Shown: positions 1 through 10,000 of the stretch, piece by piece
How positions within the stretch are numbered: position 1 is the stretch's first letter
How the letters are laid out: each line of letters begins with the position of its first letter
Assembly: GCA_040901765.1 (NCBI GenBank)
Contig: JBBDYG010000095.1
Span: 1 to 64,000, forward strand
Direction: 5' to 3'
Length of the DNA stretch: 64,000 bases
Source: JBBDYG01 sp040901765
Lineage (GTDB): Bacteria; Planctomycetota; Planctomycetia; Pirellulales; Lacipirellulaceae
Notes under the pieces: generated by a model
What the model saw: only the letters and a program-made list of their open reading frames with translations
The model's database searches: none
What the model was told of the DNA's origin: nothing
Translations under genes and position numbers: made by a program

Positions 1-172
1 AGCGCACCACCGGAAAGCGAGCACCCGCGCGCACGACCCCGGCCGGGGTCGCAGCAGTTTCATTTCCTTCGAGACTGCTGGCACCCCTGCCGGGGTGCTC
101 GCACATATCATGTCGCACCGGTGGTGGCGCTTCGCTTACCACCGGCTAATAGCTGCCAAGCCTCCAGCTTGA
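1..172. repeat. Dispersed palindromic repeat, family A, copy 1
   Basis: Non-coding GC-rich block built of nested palindromes: GCACCACCGG near the left edge, a central CCCCGGCCGGGGTCG hairpin, a GGCACCCCTGCCGGGGTGC hairpin, then CCGGTGGTGGCGC and ACCACCGGCTAATAGCTGCC. The same order of elements recurs at 15385-15595 and 45411-45622. The left end is cut by the window edge. It lies just downstream of the minus-strand PQQ-like gene. Function is unknown; I infer a non-autonomous REP/MITE-like element. Confidence 0.7.
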
Positions 173-177
173 ATCGA

Positions 178-1491
178 TCACTCGCCAATCGCATACAAAT
201 GCGATTCGGTCCGCAGCAAAAGTTCCCCATCGAGCGCTGCCGGGGTGGCGAAAATCGCGCCGTCAAGCTCGTTTTCCGCTACGACTTCGGGCTTGTCGCC
301 GTTATCGGTGAGGACGGTGCTCAAGCCCTCGCGATTAAAGAAATAAATGCGGTCGTCGGCGAGTAGTGGCGAAGCGGAGTAGTTGCCGCCGAGCCGTTCT
401 TGCCAATGGACCTGATTTGTGGCGGCGTCGAGGCAGACCGCCACTCCGCCGTCGCTGACGGTGTACAGCCGATTGGCCACCAGCAGCGGTGACGCCATGG
501 ACGGTGCCTGGCGGGCCAGCCGCCAATCGACGTGCGTCGCGGTCACGTCGCCCGTGCCGCCCAGCTTCAGGGCAACCACCTCGGGCCGCGAAAAACCGGT
601 GCTGAAAAACAGGTGGCTTTCGCTCGCCACCGGTCGCGGGACGACCGAGAATCCGTCCCCGTGATCGACTTGCCAAATCGCGTTGCCGGTCGCTGGATCA
701 TAAGCCACGATCCACTGCGAACCGGGAATTACAACCTGCGTCTGCCCCTGCCAGTCGACCACCAGCGGCGTGCTGAACGATTTCTTAAAGTCGCCATTCT
801 TCGCGCGGGAGGGTGGGCGATCGCGCTCCCACATCGTTTCACCCGTCGCCTTGTCCACGGCCACGACGAACTGCCGATCCGCGCCGTCGCACGGAATAAT
901 AAGCGCGTCGCCAACCACAACGGGCGAACTACCAGGTCCGACGTTATGTTGCAGTGGAAACGTTCGCTTCCACAAAATATCTCCGCTGTCGGTGTCGAGG
1001 CAGGCCGTGCCGTAGGTACCGAAGTGGACGTAAACGCGGCCCGGCTCCAGCACCGGCGTGGGTGAAGCGTAGCTGTTAATCGCGTGAACTTGATCCGGCT
1101 CCGCCACGCTGAAGACTTCAATATCGCGCAGCACGCTCCCGCTGCGACGGTCGACGCACAGCGCGCGTAACGACAGGTTGCGCGCCAGTCGGAACTCCGT
1201 GCCGCCAGAGAGATCGGCAGTCTTGCGCGCAAGTTCATCGTCCGAACCGGCTTCATGAACCGCCGTCGTGACCCAAATCTGATCGCCCATCACGACGGGC
1301 GATGAATGCCCTTGGCCCGGCAGCGCAATCTTCCACCGGATGTTTTCGGATTCGCTCCACTTGAACGGCAGATTGGCAGCACCCGAATGTCCCTGTCCCG
1401 CCGGACCACGGAACTGCGGCCAGCTATCGCCGGCTTGGCTGGCCAAGCTAAAGCCCAAAATTGGCAGCAGCAATGATACAACTCGCGTCAT
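178..1491 (-). CDS. Secreted PQQ-like beta-propeller repeat protein
   Basis: A 437-residue protein with an N-terminal signal peptide (MTRVVSLLLPILGFSLASQA) followed by a WPQFRGPAGQG segment typical of planctomycete PQQ-like propellers. Repeated blade motifs follow, such as DSGDILWKRTF, ATGETMWERD and ATGNAIWQVDHG, each matching the A-x-G-x-x-x-W tryptophan-docking pattern of the PQQ/YVTN-type fold. An in-frame start at 1536 exists, but the ATG at 1491 puts the signal peptide at the N-terminus. Likely periplasmic. The family includes BamB-like scaffolds and quinoprotein dehydrogenases. I see no catalytic evidence, so the substrate is unknown. It stands alone between a repeat and a divergently transcribed small gene. 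Confidence 0.85.
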   Translation of the reverse strand: MTRVVSLLLPILGFSLASQAGDSWPQFRGPAGQGHSGAANLPFKWSESENIRWKIALPGQGHSSPVVMGDQIWVTTAVHEAGSDDELARKTADLSGGTEFRLARNLSLRALCVDRRSGSVLRDIEVFSVAEPDQVHAINSYASPTPVLEPGRVYVHFGTYGTACLDTDSGDILWKRTFPLQHNVGPGSSPVVVGDALIIPCDGADRQFVVAVDKATGETMWERDRPPSRAKNGDFKKSFSTPLVVDWQGQTQVVIPGSQWIVAYDPATGNAIWQVDHGDGFSVVPRPVASESHLFFSTGFSRPEVVALKLGGTGDVTATHVDWRLARQAPSMASPLLVANRLYTVSDGGVAVCLDAATNQVHWQERLGGNYSASPLLADDRIYFFNREGLSTVLTDNGDKPEVVAENELDGAIFATPAALDGELLLRTESHLYAIGE

Positions 1492-1688
1492 CGTCGACTC
1501 GCTGAGGTTACTTTGGCAGTGTTGCAAATATACCACAACGGCGGGGCGTTGGGGCAGGCTTCCAACTCTTGGTTATTCGTACCGGGTGACTGCAAAGTGA
1601 ACTGGCGGCGGTTATACTGGGGGTCGGCCCGCCGACGTAGGGGGCAATTAACTCCGGTCGTAATGCGGCTTAATCTAGCCCAGTGCGA

Positions 1689-2126
1689 ATGAATCACTTC
1701 AAGCTATTCGCTCACGGTGAGGAATTTGATGTCGATGCATTCCTTGCCGTAACGCCGTTAACCATTGACCGCACGTGGCGCCGGGGAGACCTACGCGGCC
1801 ACCCCGAGTTCATTCAAGACAGGCATCCCACAAGCGGCGTCGAAATCTGCCTTGGTCCTGGGAGGACGCTCTCTGACGGCGAACAGGATCGAATCGCTGC
1901 CGCCTTTCTTGAAGTCAACGAAGATGCGTTGAAAGCGCTTGCTCAATTCCCCGGTGTGACAATATTCATTCTTGGCCTACACCACTATGTTGAGCTAATG
2001 CCAAATGTGGTTGGGTTCTGTATGTCGCCGTCCGCGCGTCTGATGTACTTCGCACTTCGTGTGGGTCTCACGCCAACTTTTTACGTCGACCTTGATCGTA
2101 AGGATTTTGATGACGAAGTTAGCTAG
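1689..2126 (+). CDS. Hypothetical protein, possibly DUF4279-like
   Basis: A 145-residue soluble protein with no signal peptide or membrane segment. It opens MNHFKLFAHGEEFDVDAFLA and has WRRGD near residue 32, an arrangement reminiscent of the DUF4279 family (small proteins of unknown role), but I cannot confirm this without a profile search. A GTG at 1683 is an alternative start two codons upstream. The gene is divergent from the PQQ-like gene and convergent with the sugar transferase, so context says nothing about function. GC content is lower than its neighbours, which may mean recent acquisition. Confidence 0.6.
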   Translation: MNHFKLFAHGEEFDVDAFLAVTPLTIDRTWRRGDLRGHPEFIQDRHPTSGVEICLGPGRTLSDGEQDRIAAAFLEVNEDALKALAQFPGVTIFILGLHHYVELMPNVVGFCMSPSARLMYFALRVGLTPTFYVDLDRKDFDDEVS

Positions 2127-2201
2127 CAACTCGCCGAACTGCGCGCCCGCATCCGCCACGGCGTGGCGAGATTTTCCTCGGCGGCCGAACATGCGGAATC
2201 A

Positions 2202-2240
2202 TAAAACGGGGACAGAACGATTGAATCGTTCTGCCCTTTA
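2202..2240. terminator. Putative bidirectional terminator hairpin
   Basis: The perfect 9-bp stem CAGAACGAT/ATCGTTCTG with a 3-nt loop is extended by GGG/CCC and bracketed by AAAA on the left and TTTA on the right. It sits between the convergent genes ending at 2126 and 2258. The T-tract is short, so this is a moderate call. Confidence 0.45.
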
Positions 2241-2257
2241 ATCCACGCGACAGCGCG

Positions 2258-3667
2258 TCAATACGCATTCTGCTGCCGCAGCACGACCAAAAAGGTCTCG
2301 GCCAGAATTCGCAAATCCATCCACAGCGACCAGTGGCGGATATACTCGTGGTCGCAGTGGACGCGGCCGGCCATTTTGTCGAGCGTCTCGGTCTCGCCGC
2401 GGAAGCCGCGGACTTGGGCCAGGCCGGTGATGCCGGGCTTTACTTTGTGCCGCAGCATGTAGCCGTCGATCAGCGAGCGGTACTGTTCGTTGTGGGCGGT
2501 GGCGTGGGGTCGCGGGCCGACGAGCGACATCGAACCGTCGAGCACATTGAACAGTTGCGGAACCTCGTCGAGCGATGTCTTGCGCAAGATGCGGCCGACA
2601 CGGGTGATGCGGGCGTCGTCTTTGCTTGCCTGCTGAACACTAACGCCGTTTTCGCAAACGGTCATCGTGCGAAATTTCCAGACGCGAATCTCGCGGCCGT
2701 CCAGGCCGTACCGTTTCTGGCGAAAGAACACCGGGCCGGCGCTGGTGAGCTTGATCGCCGCGGCGATGCACAGCATCGGTACCGCGGCGAGCGCCAGGAA
2801 CAGCGAGCCGAAAGCGAGATCGGCCGCCCGCTTGAGCAGGCCATCGACCCCGTACAGCGGATTCTCGAACACGCTCACGGCGGGCAAGCCGTTCACGTTC
2901 GTCCAACGAGCGTGCAGTAGCTCAAAGACAAAAAAATCGGGAACGATATAGACGCTGGCGGTCGTGTCGCCGAGTTGCGAGAGCACGTCGCGAATGCGGC
3001 CCTCGGCCCGCATCGGGAACGTGATATAGATAATGTCAATCGCGCCGTTGCGGGCCGCAGAGACTAGTTCGTCGAGATTTCCGACGTGCGAACCAATTGG
3101 ACCGGGAATTGAGACGGTTCGCGCCGCGGGGCGGTCATCGAAAAAACCGGCGAGCCGCAAACCTAGTTCGGGAGCTTGCTCGACATTGCGGGCCAGTTGG
3201 ATGCCCAGTTCGTTCACGCCACAGACCGCATATTGGCGGGTGTTAAAGCCCTGCGCTCGCAGCAGTTGCTGGACCTTTCGCAACACGACGCGCGACGCCA
3301 TCATGAGCAGCGGCGTCGCGATCAGGAAGCTGAGCTTGCTGGCATAGCTAAACTGGGCGTTGTACGTGGTCACGAGACCAACGCCCAACAGCAACGACGC
3401 GGTGTAGCCCCAGGAAATAAGGATGCAACCCAGCTCGCGACGCAGCCGCGTGCCGCGCCAACTTCGGTACAGCCCGCTGAGCTCCGCCACCAGATGATGC
3501 AACAGAATCGTGCTGGCAGCGATGACGAGGCAGTCTTGCGTCGTGGCCATCGGCGTCGCCCGCAGGGCAAACGCCAGCACGCCGCAGATGACGGCGGCAT
3601 CGGCAAGCCGATGCACCGCCGAGAGCGACGATTCGTGGGGAGCAATTCCTCGGGTGAGCGGTGTCAT
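2258..3667 (-). CDS. Polyprenyl-phosphate sugar-1-phosphate transferase (exopolysaccharide initiation)
   Basis: A 469-residue membrane protein of the WcaJ/PglC superfamily, which transfers a hexose-1-phosphate to undecaprenyl phosphate at the inner membrane to start exopolysaccharide assembly. The N-terminal half has about four hydrophobic segments, followed by a CoA-binding-like/Rossmann region (QYAVCGVNELGIQLARNVEQ). The C-terminal bacterial sugar transferase domain follows one more membrane segment and shows FFRQKRYGLDGREI, VWKFRTM, LRKTSLDEVPQLFNVL and GSMSLVGPRPH, the family's basic and Asp-Glu catalytic motifs. Length matches the family. No glycosyltransferases or Wzx/Wzy genes adjoin it, so it is an orphan initiation enzyme here. 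The sugar is not determinable. Confidence 0.9.
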   Translation of the reverse strand: MTPLTRGIAPHESSLSAVHRLADAAVICGVLAFALRATPMATTQDCLVIAASTILLHHLVAELSGLYRSWRGTRLRRELGCILISWGYTASLLLGVGLVTTYNAQFSYASKLSFLIATPLLMMASRVVLRKVQQLLRAQGFNTRQYAVCGVNELGIQLARNVEQAPELGLRLAGFFDDRPAARTVSIPGPIGSHVGNLDELVSAARNGAIDIIYITFPMRAEGRIRDVLSQLGDTTASVYIVPDFFVFELLHARWTNVNGLPAVSVFENPLYGVDGLLKRAADLAFGSLFLALAAVPMLCIAAAIKLTSAGPVFFRQKRYGLDGREIRVWKFRTMTVCENGVSVQQASKDDARITRVGRILRKTSLDEVPQLFNVLDGSMSLVGPRPHATAHNEQYRSLIDGYMLRHKVKPGITGLAQVRGFRGETETLDKMAGRVHCDHEYIRHWSLWMDLRILAETFLVVLRQQNAY

Positions 3668-3942
3668 CGGCGGCAGGTGTCGCTGGAGTAATCTGTCCGG
3701 TTAGCGCCGACCGCCAGGTCGGCCAGTCTTCATCGAGCAACCCCCATGCCCGCTCGGCAACGGCTTCCCGCGGGGGCAAAAACCGCCGAGTCTTTGGCCA
3801 ATTTCTGCAGGCAAGGCCCAAGTGGAACGGCGCGGCTCGTGGCCCCTGGGCAGCACCACGTTGCGAATTCGCAACGTCGCTCAAGCTAGCGGTCTCGCGG
3901 AACTAAGTCCTCGTGAGATGCGTCTCAATACCGTATCTTGAC

Positions 3943-4053
3943 GTAGGTTAGGCTTTCCAGCCTGACATGCCCTGGAACAGTTCCCCACGCTCCACATCAG
4001 GCAACAAGCATAGCCAGGGTAACAAGCTTGTCAGGCAAGAAGCCTGACGTACA
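3943..4053. repeat. TCAGGC-type inverted repeat, copy 1
   Basis: Inverted ends GTAGGTTAGGCTTTCCAGCC and GCAAGAAGCCTGACGTAC bracket about 70 bp of unrelated sequence. The same ends recur at 33659-33717, where they form a tight palindrome, and partly at 45111-45132. The right end finishes 16 bp before the ATG of the macroglobulin gene, so it occupies that gene's leader. The rest of the 400-bp gap between 3668 and 4069 shows no coding potential I can support. Confidence 0.65.
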
Positions 4054-4069
4054 TGAGGCAACCGGAACC

Positions 4070-7000
4070 ATGAAGCACATTGGCTGGCCCGCGCGGCTTT
4101 TGATTTTTGTGACGGCGATCGTGTTCGTGGCCGTGCTTTGGCAGCAATCGCAGGCCGAGCCGGCGCCGAGCACCGCACGGAGCGAACTTGTGAAGATGAT
4201 GGAGGACGGCAACTTCAACGATGCCTACATTGGTTTCCGCGCGCGGCTGTTCGATCCTGCCACGACTGAGAAAGAGGTTGGCGACGACCTGCGCGACGCG
4301 GTCGGATGCTTGCAGCGGCTTAATCGATCCAACGAAATTGACGAGCTAATCGAAAAAGCGATTGCCACGCACGAGGATAACTGGCGCCTGCTGTGGTCGG
4401 GCGCGCGGCTTTACCAGAACATCGAGCACTTCGGCCACCGCATCTCGGGCGAGTTCGAGCGCGGCCAGCACCGCGGCGGCGGTGAAGTGGTCAACTCGCT
4501 CGACCGCGACCGCGTGCGGTCGTTGCAGCTTTACCTGGCGGCGATGAACGCTGCCGAGCAGGAGCTGGCCGATGTGAAGCGCGAAGCGAGCGGCATGCTC
4601 AGTGAATTCGCCAATGCACTCCTGCTCGGCCGCGGCGGCGCACGGCAGACATGGCAACTTCAATACCTGACCGACCTCAAACAGCTTCCCGACTACGAGG
4701 CGGGTTGGTGGCACGGCGGCGACACTCAAGGTGCTCCGGTCGATGCCGAGGGCAATCCCATTTTCTACGACGCTCCAGAAACTTGGGACGCTGCGCAGAG
4801 CGACGGTCAGCGGTGGCGCTGGTTGTGGCGGCAGGCAGTCGAGTGGAATCCGGCGCTTTGGCATGCGGAGCTAAACGCCCGAGCAAATTTGCTGCACGAG
4901 CAGTTTGGCGTGCAGACGCTCGCCGACTATGGAATTCTGCTGGGACGGATGGGCGACGATGAAGCCGCCAACAGTCGTTACGCCCTCCACACGCTGAAAG
5001 AAACCGAAACCATCGCCAAACTAGCCAATGGCATCAAGCGTTTCGATCTGCCCGACGAGCACAACTTCATCAAGCTCTATCAACAAGTGCTGGAGCGCGC
5101 AGCAAATGAAAGCGAAAAACGGATTGCCTCCAACGCCGCTCGGCAGCTTGCGAGCATTTTTGAGAACCGCCGGCAATACCCCCGCGCCGCCGAGTATTGG
5201 CGGCAGGCGCAGGAACTGGCCATCGACGATGAGCTTCGTACTTTCGCCAAAGAGTCGCTGGCGCAGATCGAGGGCAACTGGGGTCAATTCGAAACGGTCA
5301 TGTCGCAGCCCGCGGGGAAGGGCGCGACTGTCGACTTCCGGTTCCGCAACGGCAATCAAGTCGAGTTCATCGCCCACGAGATCAACATCGCCAAGCTGCT
5401 GTCGGACGTGAAGGCCTACATCAAGTCGAAGCCGGCGCAACTGGAGTGGGAAAAGCTCAACGTCGATCAAATCGGCCACCGCCTCGTGCAGCAGAAACAG
5501 CACGAGTACATCGGCAAAGAAGTCGCCGAGTGGACGCTTGACCTCAAACCGCGCGAGGCCCATTTCGACAAACGCATTACCGTCACCACGCCGCTGCAAG
5601 CAGCGGGGGCGTATCTCGTCTCCGCCAAGATGGCCGACGGCAACACGAGCAAGATCGTCCTCTGGCTCGCCGACACCGCCATCGTCCAGAAGCAACTTGA
5701 GGGCCAGGCGCTGTACTACGTCGCCGACGCCGTCACCGGCCAGCCGATCGCCAAGGCGAACGTCGAGCTGTTCGGCTACAAGCAAGAGCACGTCGACGGC
5801 AACCGCTTCCGCATCGACACGCAGCAATTTGCCGAGAACAGCGACGCCGACGGCCTGGCGCTCGTCGCCTCGGGCGAGAAGCAGCAGCGCGACCGCTACC
5901 AGTGGCTCGCTATTGCAACGACACCCCCCGCCGGCGACAAGGCAGGCCGGCTTGCTTATCTCGGCTTTCACAATGTGTGGAACGGCCAGCGGCACGACCC
6001 CGCTTACAACGAAGTGAAGACGCTCGCGATCACCGATCGGCCCGTTTATCGGCCGGGTCAAAAGGTCCACTTCAAGTTTTGGGTTCGCCACGCGCAGTAC
6101 GATCAGCAGGACATTTCGGAGTTCGCGCACCAAACGTTCCAGGTCGAGATCCACGACCCGCGTAACGAAAAGGTCTACACCGAGCAACTTACCGCCAACG
6201 CCTACGGCGGCATCCTGGGCGAGTTCGAGCTACCTGTCGAAGCGACGCTCGGCCAGTATCAACTGCTGATCGTCAACCGCGGCGGCGGCACGTTCCGCGT
6301 TGAGGAATACAAGAAGCCTGAGTTTGAAGTCATCATCGAAGCGCCCGACAAGCCCGTGATGCTCGGCGAGAAGTTCACCGCCAAGGTCGAGGCCCGTTAC
6401 TACTTCGGCGAAGTTGTCAAACAGGCGACGGTGAAATACAAAGTCACGCGCACGCCGCGGACGACGCAGTGGTATCCGCCGTCGCGATGGGATTGGCTTT
6501 ACGGCCCCGGCTACTGGTGGTTCAGTTCCGACAACGATTGGTATCCCGGTTGGCGGACCTGGGGCTGCCCACGGCCCGCGTTCAGTTGGATCTGGCAACC
6601 GCCCGCGCCGCCGGAAATCGTAGCCCAAGGTGCCGGCCCGATCGGCGACGATGGCACGCTCAAAATCGAAATCGACACACAGCTTGCGAAGGAGCTTCAC
6701 GGCGACAGCGACCACAGTTACCAGATCGAAGCGGAAGTGACCGATCAATCTCGGCGCACGATCGTCGGCACGGGGGAAGTGCTCGCGGCGCGCAAGCCGT
6801 TCGAGGTCTTCGTGTGGGTCGATCGTGGTTACTTCCGCACGGGCGACACGATCACCGTCAGCGGCGCCGCTCGCACGCCCGATGGCAAGCCAGTCACGGG
6901 CGCGGGCAAGCTCAAGCTGCTGCGCGTCACGTATAACGCCGAGAAACCGACCGAGCCGATTGAAACAGAAGTTAAAAGTTGGGACTTGCCCACGACCGCC

Positions 7001-10000
7001 GAAGGCCGCGCGGAGTTACAGCTTAAGGCTAGCGAAGCGGGGCAGTATCGGTTGTCGTACGAAGTAACCGACGGCGCTGACCACAAAATCGAAGGGGGCT
7101 ACCTCTTCACCATCGTCGGCGAGGGCTTCGACGGCAGCGACTTCCAGTTCAGCGACCTGGAGCTGGTGCCCGACAAGCGGAACTACGCCCCGGGCGAAAA
7201 GGTGAAGCTGCAAATCAACACGAACCGCATCGGCAGCACGGTGCTGCTGTTCGTGCGGTCAGTCAGCGGCGTCTACCCCAAACCGCAGGTCGTGCGGCTC
7301 CAAGGAAAGAGCACGATTGTCGAAATCGACGTCGCCGCGCGGGACATGCCCAATTTCTTCATCGAGGCCGCAACGGTCGCCCACGGCCGATACCACAGCG
7401 AGCAGCGCGAGATCGCCGTTCCGCCGGCGAGCCGCGTTCTCAACGTCGAGGCGCTCCCTTCGGCCGATGCCTATCAGCCCGGCCAGGAAGCGACGGTGAA
7501 GGTCAAACTCACCGACGACGCGGGCAAGGCGTTCGTCGGCGAGACGGTCATTACGATCTACGACAAGAGCGTCGAGTACATCTCCGGCGGATCGAACGTC
7601 CCCGACATCCGCAAGTTCTTTTGGGAATGGAAGCGGACGCACCACCCGCAGAACGTCACCAACCTCGGCCGAGTTGAGGGCAATCTCGTCCCGCCGGGTG
7701 AGCCGGCGATGCAGTACATTGGTGTCTTCGGGCAAGATCTTTTGCTTGTGACCAGCCAATCGCAAGTGGTAGATGGCGCTCCAGGCAGCGGCGCCGGGGG
7801 GCGCATGCGTGGCATGGCGCTCGGCGTAGAAATGGCGACGCCCGCCAACGCGCCGGCAGACGCCATGGCGATGGCAAAGGCTGATGGTGTCGAGTACGCC
7901 GCGGAAGGCGGCCAGCCCGAAATGGCCGCCGCCACCGTCCGCACCGAATTCGCCGACACGGCCCTCTGGAACGGCTCGCTCGAAACCAACAGCGACGGCC
8001 TCGCCGAAGTAAAGCTCAAGATGCCCGAAAACCTGACGACGTGGAAAATCCGAGTCTGGGCGATGGGGCAGGGAACCCGCGTCGGCGAAGCGGCCGCCGA
8101 GACCGTCACCCGCAAGAACCTGCTTGTTCGCCTGCAAACCCCGCGGTTTTTGGTGGAGACCGACGAAGTCGTCCTGTCTGCAAACGTTCACAACTACCTG
8201 CCCGATGCGAAGCAAGTCCGCGTGCGGCTAGAACTTGAAGGCAATACGCTCGAAGCGCCCTCGACGCTCGAGAGCACAATCGAAGTCGCCGCAGGCGGCG
8301 AACAGCGCGTCGATTGGCGTGTGAAAGCCGTCCGCGAAGGCGAGGCCATCGTGCGGGCGTTCGCGCTCACCGATGCCGAGTCCGACGCGATGGAATTAAA
8401 ATTCCCCGTGCTGGTTCACGGCATGGAGAAAATGGATTCCTACAGCGGCGTGGTTGCGCCTGACGCAGCCAGCGGCCAGTTCGTCGTCACCGTTCCTGAA
8501 AAACGCCGCCCCGAGCAGACCCGGCTCGAAGTCCGCTACTCTCCCACGCTGGCCGGCGCGATGGTCGATGCATTGCCCTACATGATCGACTACCCCTATG
8601 GCTGCACCGAGCAGACGCTCAACCGCTTCCTGCCGGCCGTCGTCACGCAGCGGACGCTGCAACGTCTCGGCGTCGATCTCAAAGCCTTGCAAGAACAGCG
8701 CAACAACCTCAACCCGCAGGAACTGGGCGACCCCGCGAAGCGGGCCGAGCAGTGGAAACGCTTTGACGCGAACCCCGTTTTCAGTCAGGAGAAGCTCGAT
8801 AACATCGTGAAGTCGGGCGTTCGCCGACTGACCGACATGCAGCTTTCCGACGGCGGCTGGGGCTGGTTCAGCGGCTGGGGCGAACACAGCACGCCTCACA
8901 TGACCGCCATCGTCGTCCGCGGCCTAATCGTGGCCAAGGAAAACGACGTCGCCATCGTGCCCGAAGTTCAGCAGCGTGGCGTCGAGTGGCTCCAGCGCTA
9001 TCAAGCCGAGCAAATCGCCAAGCTCGACAACGTCGACAGCGAGGGCAAAGCCCGCGACAAGGAAAAACCATCGAAGCGCTTCGCGGACAACATGGACGCG
9101 CTGGTTTACCATATTCTCGTCGAAGCCGGCACGAGCAACGACAAATTGCGCGAGTATCTTTACCGCGACCGCACGAAACTCGCCGTTTACGGCTTAGCGT
9201 CGTTCGGCTTGGCCCTCGAAAAAGAAGGCCAGCAAGAAAAGCTCGCGATGGTCGTCCGCAACATCGGCCAGTTCCTCGTGAAGGACGACGAGAACCAAAC
9301 CGCTTACCTCAACCTGCCTGCAGGCTACTGGTGGTATTGGTACGGCAGTGAGTACGAGGCCCAAGCTTATTACCTCAAGCTCCTGGTGGCTACCGATCCC
9401 AAAGGCGACATCGCCCCGCGGTTAGTAAAATACCTGCTCAATAACCGCAAGCACGCCACCTACTGGAACAGCACCCGCGACACGGCCCTGGTGATCGAGG
9501 CGATGGCCGACTACCTCGCCGCCACCGGCGAAGCGAAGCCCGACATGACGGTCGAAGTGTGGGTCGACGGCCAGCGCCGCAAGGACGTGAAGATCACGCC
9601 CGAGAACCTGTTCACGTTCGACAACGCGCTGGTGATCGAAGGCGACGCCCTGGCCGCCGGCGAGCACACGATCGAGCTGCGCAAGACGGGCGACGGCCGG
9701 CTCTACTGGAACGGCTATCTCACCAATTTTACGCTCGAAGACGACATCAAAGCCACCGGCCTGGAGCTGCGCGTCAATCGCAAGTTCTACAAGCTCGTGC
9801 CGGTCGATGACGCCACCAAGAAAGTCGCCGGCTCGCGCGGCCAGGTGCTCGACCAACGGGTCGAAAAATACGAGCGGCAGGAAATCCCGAGCCTCGCAGC
9901 CGTCACCAGCGGCGACCTGGTAGAGGTCGAGTTCACCGTCGAGAGCAAGAACGACTACGAGTACATCTTGATCGTCGACCCGAAGGCCGCCGGCTTCGAA

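Noticed and set aside
3348..3884. 178-codon frame overlapping the start of the sugar transferase on the same strand
   Set aside because: Arg/Ala/Pro-rich shadow with no domain; it overlaps the well-supported sugar transferase N-terminus.
5021..6187. 388-codon open frame antisense to the macroglobulin gene
   Set aside because: High GC leaves antisense frames open; the plus-strand frame has clear domains and the thioester, the antisense translation has none.
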